Shown one piece after another: positions 59,892 through 64,000 of a stretch of 64,000 bases of DNA. Position 1 is the first letter of the stretch, and each line of letters opens with the position of its first letter. Below the pieces are notes generated by a model. The model was not told where the DNA came from. It did not search any database and saw nothing but the letters and a program-made list of their open reading frames with translations. Source of the stretch: DASZHJ01 sp035517495 (lineage in GTDB: Bacteria; Pseudomonadota; Alphaproteobacteria; ATCC43930; CGMCC-115725); assembly GCA_035517495.1 (NCBI GenBank), contig DATIYT010000055.1:8872-72871 (forward strand), written 5' to 3'. Position numbers and translations under genes: made by a program.

Positions 59892-60221
59892 CTATTGCAG
59901 CGCTTCGATGTCGTTCAACGCCCACGTCTTGGCGAAATGAGCCTCGGTCGGGCTGTAGAAGCGGAACATCGCGAACCAGCCGCGCCCCGGCACAGTTTTG
60001 ATCCAGTTGCCGCCGTCCTTCGGTTCGTTTGGGCTGAACACGATATCGATCGAGCCGTCGGCATTCATCTTTGGCTTGCTGTAGCTGAACTCAAAAGTCC
60101 CGTAGCGCGTTTGCAAGGATTCGTTATTGAGCCAGCCGTGACTATCGGTCTGAGCATTCACAGAAAGTGTCCCCGCCGCTGTTGCTGCAAGTGCGCATGA
60201 GGCCATGATCATTGTTTTCAT
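59892..60221 (-). CDS. Internally deleted DUF1254/DUF1214 family protein with signal peptide
   Basis: 109 aa. A signal peptide (VNAQ) is followed by LQTRYGTFEF, which resembles the start of DUF1254 proteins (TRxGTFEF). It then moves directly to NADGSIDIVFSPNEP and NWIKTVPGRGWFAMFRFYSP, the end of the DUF1214 domain. Full-length relatives have about 300-400 residues between those parts. The deletion keeps the frame and the C-terminus, so the protein may still fold as a small beta domain; its function is unknown. It is just upstream of, and likely cotranscribed with, the CocE/NonD gene. Confidence 0.65.
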   Translation of the reverse strand: MKTMIMASCALAATAAGTLSVNAQTDSHGWLNNESLQTRYGTFEFSYSKPKMNADGSIDIVFSPNEPKDGGNWIKTVPGRGWFAMFRFYSPTEAHFAKTWALNDIEALQ

Positions 60222-60292
60222 GACAACTCTCCCGGCTCACTGGGCATCAGAAAAAGCGTAGGCCTGCCAGGCGGCAGGTCAATGGTGGCTTT

Positions 60293-60393
60293 GGGTCACG
60301 AACGACCTACTGAGCAACGCCCGCATAGCGTCCGCTTTTTGCCGTCGTTAGCAGACTTCCGTTGGTCGCCATGAGATTGTCCGAGAAGTGCCA
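60293..60393. repeat. 101-bp direct repeat, copy 1
   Basis: This copy is identical to 62538-62638 at 98 of 101 positions (single differences near 60344, 60377 and 60387). It begins GGGTCACGAACGACCTACTG and ends GAAGTGCCA. It is in the 0.3-kb gap between the adenylate cyclase end and the DUF1254/1214 remnant. The rest of the gap (60222-60292 and 60394-60517) holds nothing I can support. Confidence 0.9.
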
Positions 60394-60517
60394 CTTCCGG
60401 ACTCCTCCACCACAGCAATAGCGTCTCAATTCACGAGTAGGGTTGGAGCGGCACCTCAATGGCAACCGATTTCGCGGTCAGCAGAAAGCCGCCACGCCCG
60501 CCCTGAAATGGTGGTGG

Positions 60518-62314
60518 TCACTGTGAGGATTTCGACACCTCGCTCCAGAGAGGAGCGAGAAGCGCTGCGCGACGCCCCACCAGAAGCTGAATCTCGTTGA
60601 GCGAGAGCCGTGGGCGCAAGCGTCGCGCTTCGCGTAGCGCCACAAGTGCCTCTTCCTTGCTGCCAAGACCTGCCGCTGTGAGCGCCAGGACGATACGAGC
60701 GACATAGAACTGCGGATCGCGACGGCAGGCTGCCTGGACTTCCTCGTGAGCCTCTGTCAGCCGACGATGCCTCGCCAAAGCCAGCGCATAGAAAGTTCCC
60801 CAGAATCCCAACCGATGATCGCGGGGGCTGAGCCGCATCCCGTGCCGCAGTTTCTCCAGCCCCGTAGCATCCATCTTCTTGAGGAAGCATAGCGAAGTCC
60901 CCAGCGCGACCCATGCCTGTGCATTGCTCGGATCGCTATCGATCGCTCGTTCCAGTATCTCGGTGCCTCTTTGCACATCGCCGAGCTCCGCCAAGGCACA
61001 GCCGGCATAGCCCAGGACCTCGGAAGCATCGTGGTCGATCGTCACCGCGCGTTCGGCTTCCGTGCGCGCTTCCGTCACGGCCGCTGCGCCGTCTGCGACG
61101 AGGCCAAGCCGCGCGCCCAACGACAAAAAAAGTGCAAGCTGGGCGCGCGCAAGGGCAAAGTCAGGATCCAGAGTCGTGGCTTGTCGCAACAGCGCGGTAG
61201 CCTGCGTCAGCGTTTCTTCGCTCCAACCTTTGAGGCTGATCACACCGGCTCCCTGACGGAAACATGACCAAGCGTTCGGGTTGGCGTCGCGCCGACGCCG
61301 GATCAAGGCAATTTCAGCACGAACGAGTTCCGGTTCGATCCGGCTGGCGATCGCGCGCACGATTTGATCCTGCAGTTCGAGGACATCTTCGGCCCGACCG
61401 TCAAATCGGTCGGCCCAGAGCTGTGCTCCGGTCGTCGCGTCGATCAGCTGCGTGCCGACGCGAAGCTGCTGGCCGACGGGCCTCAGACTGCCCTCGATGA
61501 TATAGCGGACCCCAAGCTCGCGCCCGATCTGGCGGCTATCGACCGAGCGGCCCTGATAAGCAAAGGAGGATTGCCGGGCGATTACGATGAAGCCGGGAAT
61601 CCGTGCCAACATCGTGATCAAATCCGCAGTCATTGCCTCCGTCAGAAATTTGAACTCGCGCTCCTCGGAAAAACAGGTGAAAGGCAGCACGGCAATGGAG
61701 GGCTTGTCGGTGATCGCGAGAGGCTGGGCAGTCTCGGCCGGTGACTTTATCGACGCTGCCGCAGAAGCGTTCGCGTTAACCTGCATTCGCCACGCGCGCA
61801 TCGGCTCGGCAATATTCTTCAACGTCTGCAAACCCAAATCGCCAAATGCGAAATCGACCTTGCCCCGGACTTGCCGTTGCGCATCATCGGAGATGCAGAT
61901 ACCGCCGGGCTCCGCGATCCCCTCCAGCCGGGCGGCGATATTGACGCCGTCGCCGAAAATATCGTTGTCGTCGAAGATGATGTCCCCGACGTGAATGCCG
62001 ATCCGGAATTCGATTCTGACATCCTGCGGCACGTTGGCGTTCTGCGCGGCCATGCCGCGCTGGACCTCCACCGCGCAACGCGCCGCATCGACGGCGCTGG
62101 CGAACTCCACCAGCATGCCGTCGCCCGTGGTCTTGACGATACGGCCGCGATGCGCGGCGATGGAGGGATCGACTAGCGTCTTTCGGAGCGATTTAAGATT
62201 GGCGAGCGTGCGTTCCTCATTGAGACCCATCAAACGGCTATAACCGGCCACGTCTGCCGCCAGCACTGCCGCCAGTCGTCGGTCCACGCGCTCGCTGCTC
62301 AAGATCAACCCCAT
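60518..62314 (-). CDS. Class III adenylate/guanylate cyclase with TolB-like and TPR domains
   Basis: 598 aa. Residues 10-175 are the class III catalytic domain: VLAADVAGYSRLM (metal-binding Asp), TTGDGMLVEF (second Asp), GIHVGDIIFDDNDIFGDGVNIAARLE. Residues 205-340 form a TolB N-terminal-like/FlgO domain (PSIAVLPFTCFSEEREFKFL, YIIEGSLRPVGQQLRVGTQLIDA), and the rest is TPR-like helices. This three-part architecture is abundant in Hyphomicrobiales. It makes cAMP (or cGMP) in the cytoplasm, with the C-terminal part sensing. The gene is bracketed by a pair of 101-bp direct repeats. Confidence 0.9.
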   Translation of the reverse strand: MGLILSSERVDRRLAAVLAADVAGYSRLMGLNEERTLANLKSLRKTLVDPSIAAHRGRIVKTTGDGMLVEFASAVDAARCAVEVQRGMAAQNANVPQDVRIEFRIGIHVGDIIFDDNDIFGDGVNIAARLEGIAEPGGICISDDAQRQVRGKVDFAFGDLGLQTLKNIAEPMRAWRMQVNANASAAASIKSPAETAQPLAITDKPSIAVLPFTCFSEEREFKFLTEAMTADLITMLARIPGFIVIARQSSFAYQGRSVDSRQIGRELGVRYIIEGSLRPVGQQLRVGTQLIDATTGAQLWADRFDGRAEDVLELQDQIVRAIASRIEPELVRAEIALIRRRRDANPNAWSCFRQGAGVISLKGWSEETLTQATALLRQATTLDPDFALARAQLALFLSLGARLGLVADGAAAVTEARTEAERAVTIDHDASEVLGYAGCALAELGDVQRGTEILERAIDSDPSNAQAWVALGTSLCFLKKMDATGLEKLRHGMRLSPRDHRLGFWGTFYALALARHRRLTEAHEEVQAACRRDPQFYVARIVLALTAAGLGSKEEALVALREARRLRPRLSLNEIQLLVGRRAALLAPLWSEVSKSSQ

Positions 62315-62391
62315 GTTCGGAGGAAATTTAATGCTTACATAACAGAATTGTAGGCCGATGTCCGGCTAGGCCCATGTCCGAAACGGGTCTT

Positions 62392-62536
62392 GGCTGTGTG
62401 AAAACGATACTGACGGTCGCTCGCGCGCAAGAATGATTCAAAGGGAACATTGCTCGCGCACAAAGGATTCGCTGACGCCACAAGTTTGATTCCTTTGTTG
62501 CGCGGTGAAGATCGCGTCCAGCGTTTTTACACAGCC
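62392..62536. mobile_element. 145-bp MITE-like element with 15-bp terminal inverted repeats
   Basis: GGCTGTGTGAAAACG (62392-62406) is mirrored by CGTTTTTACACAGCC (62522-62536), 14 of 15 positions. The interior of 115 bp has no gene. Ends of the form GGCTGTGTGAAAAC occur on insertion sequences in many proteobacteria, to my memory including IS1182- or IS5-like elements, so this may be a non-autonomous derivative. It abuts copy 2 of the direct repeat, which starts one base further on. Confidence 0.6.
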
Positions 62537-62537
62537 A

Positions 62538-62638
62538 GGGTCACGAACGACCTACTGAGCAACGCCCGCATAGCGTCCGCTTTTTGCCCTCGTTAGCAGA
62601 CTTCCGTTGGTCGCCATGAGATCGTCCGAGTAGTGCCA
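62538..62638. repeat. 101-bp direct repeat, copy 2
   Basis: 98 of 101 positions match copy 1 at 60293-60393. The copies are 2245 bp apart in the same orientation, on either side of the adenylate cyclase gene. The copy begins one base after the right end of the MITE-like element. Confidence 0.9.
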
Positions 62639-63313
62639 AACCAGACGTTGCGGGTGCGGCGCACGATGTGCCTTTCCATGCGCGCATAAATTGCATGGAT
62701 CTGTCAGCGGCACATTTGTGCCGCGACGGAGGGGAATACAGGCCGGCTCGCCCTCTCGGAGAGGAACAGCGGCATCGTCCGCGGGAAGGAGTAACCCCGC
62801 TCGATAAGCTCATCGCGAGCAAGTTAAAGAACTGCTCGGCCTTAAAACACCGACAGTAATGACCTGACGCCGAACGAAAGCAAAATTGAGAAGCGGTTAC
62901 CTCCTAACGGATGGATGACCTATCGCGGGTCCCCCAATATGACCCGATCTCCGTACATCCTGATTTGCGTCTGATTACGACCGATGCGCTTTTGCATCTG
63001 CGCGCCATCACGCACAACGTACCGCGTTGAAGAGCGTTCTAAGCAACGCTGGCGTGACGGAAGGCGATGGAGGCGCCTGCTCGTCGCTGCGGCAGCGGTA
63101 TCGTTTGCCGCGGCGGTGCCCTGAAGGTGCACTTCGTTGACCATCCGCCACTGAATCGCTGCTCGATAACGCCGTTGATCCCGGGACCGAGAGCCTGGGG
63201 AAGCATCGACGCGGGAATCGCGTCCTCGGCAACACGCGCCGATGCGCTTCGCAACAAATGCCTGAGATCAGGCCCAGGATGGTCCCGGGCTCCAGCAACG
63301 CAAAGGAGAAGTC
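62639..63313. other. Intergenic region, no supported gene
   Basis: This 0.67-kb stretch separates the direct repeat from the tandem small secreted proteins. Short frames (for example minus 62920-63144, 74 aa) have no convincing start, ribosome-binding site or recognisable family. The promoter of the gene at 63314, which has AAGGAGA just upstream, must lie in the right part. Confidence 0.4.
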
Positions 63314-63646
63314 ATGAAGAAGTTACTGCTTGCGCTGGGCTTGGCGCCGCTTATGGCCGGCACGGCCATGGCAGCCCAGCCACTCACCGACAATCAGATG
63401 GACGGCGTCACCGCCGGCTTCGCATCGTTCTCGACCGCCGACGCACAGGCGCTCGGAAAGATCGTCGCCTCGGTGACCGCAACCGTGGCCCAAGTCGCTG
63501 TGGTTACGACCTCGTCAGGTCACCCGGTCACGGCGACCTATGGCGAGACAACCCTGACCTTGTTCAAGTCGATCGCGGGTGCGCAGTCGGCGTCGAGCGC
63601 GACGAACAGCCTGCCCACTCTATCGATTGGCCTCTCTCCAAACTAA
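63314..63646 (+). CDS. Small secreted protein with leader-like LTDNQMD motif (first of tandem pair)
   Basis: 110 aa from the ATG at 63314, behind AAGGAGA. A Sec signal peptide (cleaved after AMA) is followed at once by AQPLTDNQMDGVTAGFASFS. The rest is rich in Ala, Ser, Thr and Val with few charges (for example LGKIVASVTATVAQVAVVTT). The motif L-[ST]-D-x-Q-M-D-G-V-T-A-G is shared with the next gene and, more loosely, with the protein at 11496. It resembles the double-glycine leader of bacteriocin-type peptides but lies in the mature Sec-exported protein. No function recognised. Confidence 0.75.
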   Translation: MKKLLLALGLAPLMAGTAMAAQPLTDNQMDGVTAGFASFSTADAQALGKIVASVTATVAQVAVVTTSSGHPVTATYGETTLTLFKSIAGAQSASSATNSLPTLSIGLSPN

Positions 63647-63674
63647 TGCTTTAGCCTTGGAAGGATATCGAACC

Positions 63675-63998
63675 ATGATGAAGTTTTGCTCTCTGCTCGT
63701 GGGCGCATCGCTGCTTGCGCTCGCCGGCGCCGCTCAGGCCGGGCAGCCGCTCAGCGACAACCAGATGGACGGCGTCACCGCCGGTGCCGCCGCGACAGCG
63801 AACGCCGCAGCCCTCGCGCTCGGCGACTTCCTGACCTTCACCGCGACGCAGACCGCTACCAACGCCGTGACCTCGATCGGCTCCATTGGCCAAGTCGGGA
63901 TCGCCTTCGGTGGATCGCTGTCTGAGGCGGCGGCGAGCTCCGCGCTGTTCCAGGCGGCCGTCGCAACCCACGCGGATTCCGCCGCGTCACTGCCCTAA
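63675..63998 (+). CDS. Small secreted protein with leader-like LSDNQMD motif (second of tandem pair)
   Basis: 107 aa from the ATG at 63675, behind GGAAGGA and 28 bp after the previous stop. The Sec signal peptide (AAQA) leads to GQPLSDNQMDGVTAGAAATA. The mature part is dominated by Ala, Ser, Thr and Gly, with almost no charge (NAAALALGDFLTFTATQTAT). It is a close paralogue of the upstream gene in the motif and a divergent one after it. More copies may lie to the right of the window, which ends two bases later. Confidence 0.75.
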   Translation: MMKFCSLLVGASLLALAGAAQAGQPLSDNQMDGVTAGAAATANAAALALGDFLTFTATQTATNAVTSIGSIGQVGIAFGGSLSEAAASSALFQAAVATHADSAASLP

Positions 63999-64000
63999 TA

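Noticed and set aside
1..64000. tRNA, rRNA, CRISPR arrays, integrases or transposase genes
   Set aside because: I looked for cloverleaf signatures, regularly spaced repeats and transposase or integrase motifs on both strands and found none I could support; the direct repeats at 60.3 and 62.5 kb are only two copies.

Overview
The window is high-GC, gene-dense bacterial chromosome. Its content points to an alphaproteobacterium of the Hyphomicrobiales/Rhodospirillales type. The markers are glnD, mutS and a malic enzyme-phosphotransacetylase fusion in one neighbourhood, a complete pst/pho phosphate locus, a probable hopanoid C-3 methylase, a TPR-bearing class III adenylate cyclase, a PAS_5-type protein and a CbtAB cobalt/B12 module. 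I see no tRNA, rRNA, CRISPR array, prophage or intact insertion sequence.

Layout. 0-6.4 kb: cupin, phosphoesterase and catabolic genes (luciferase-like oxidoreductase, amidohydrolase, SDR), then a Rap1a/Tai-like envelope protein and a glycine-zipper lipoprotein closed by a good terminator. 6.7-16.3 kb: envelope and ion homeostasis (MscS channel, K+ channel, Na+/H+ antiporter, OmpA), including a periplasmic phytochelatin-synthase-like protease divergent from a small secreted protein. 16.4-18.2 kb: a cobalamin riboswitch followed by cbtB, cbtA and a phosphatase. 19.1-20.2 kb: a ParA-type ATPase overlapping a phasin-like protein. 20.3-33.3 kb: GMC oxidoreductase, CDGSH protein, glnD, MBL hydrolase, sirtuin, an orphan Flp-like pilin, a PH-domain protein, mutS, a TauD-type dioxygenase and a DHDPS-family aldolase. 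33.3-40.1 kb: a toxin-antitoxin pair, a copper operon (DUF2946-like, outer-membrane protein, copC, copD fused to cytochrome c and a redoxin-like domain) and a di-heme oxidoreductase. 40.2-49.5 kb: maeB, phoR, pstSCAB, phoU, phoB, with a Pho box and an intra-operonic hairpin. 49.5-56.7 kb: an inverted-repeat cluster, a hydrolase, a DUF4139 protein, hpnR, a histone-H1-like protein, a nitroreductase and an ABM-like protein. 57-64 kb: a frameshifted PEP-CTERM gene behind a sigma-54 promoter, a CocE/NonD hydrolase, an internally deleted DUF1254/1214 protein, an adenylate cyclase flanked by 101-bp direct repeats, and two tandem small secreted proteins.

Most interesting points. (1) Three small proteins (11.5, 63.3 and 63.7 kb) combine a Sec signal peptide with a double-glycine-leader-like motif, L[ST]D.QMD..(A)G. 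One lies divergent from a clan CA cysteine protease. (2) The ParA/phasin-like pair looks like a positioning system for polyhydroxyalkanoate granules. (3) The PEP-CTERM gene keeps an exact -24/-12 promoter but is broken by one base at a C5 run. (4) Non-coding repeat families are present: 101-bp direct repeats, a 145-bp element with 15-bp terminal inverted repeats, and dyads made of genome-wide-type repeats.
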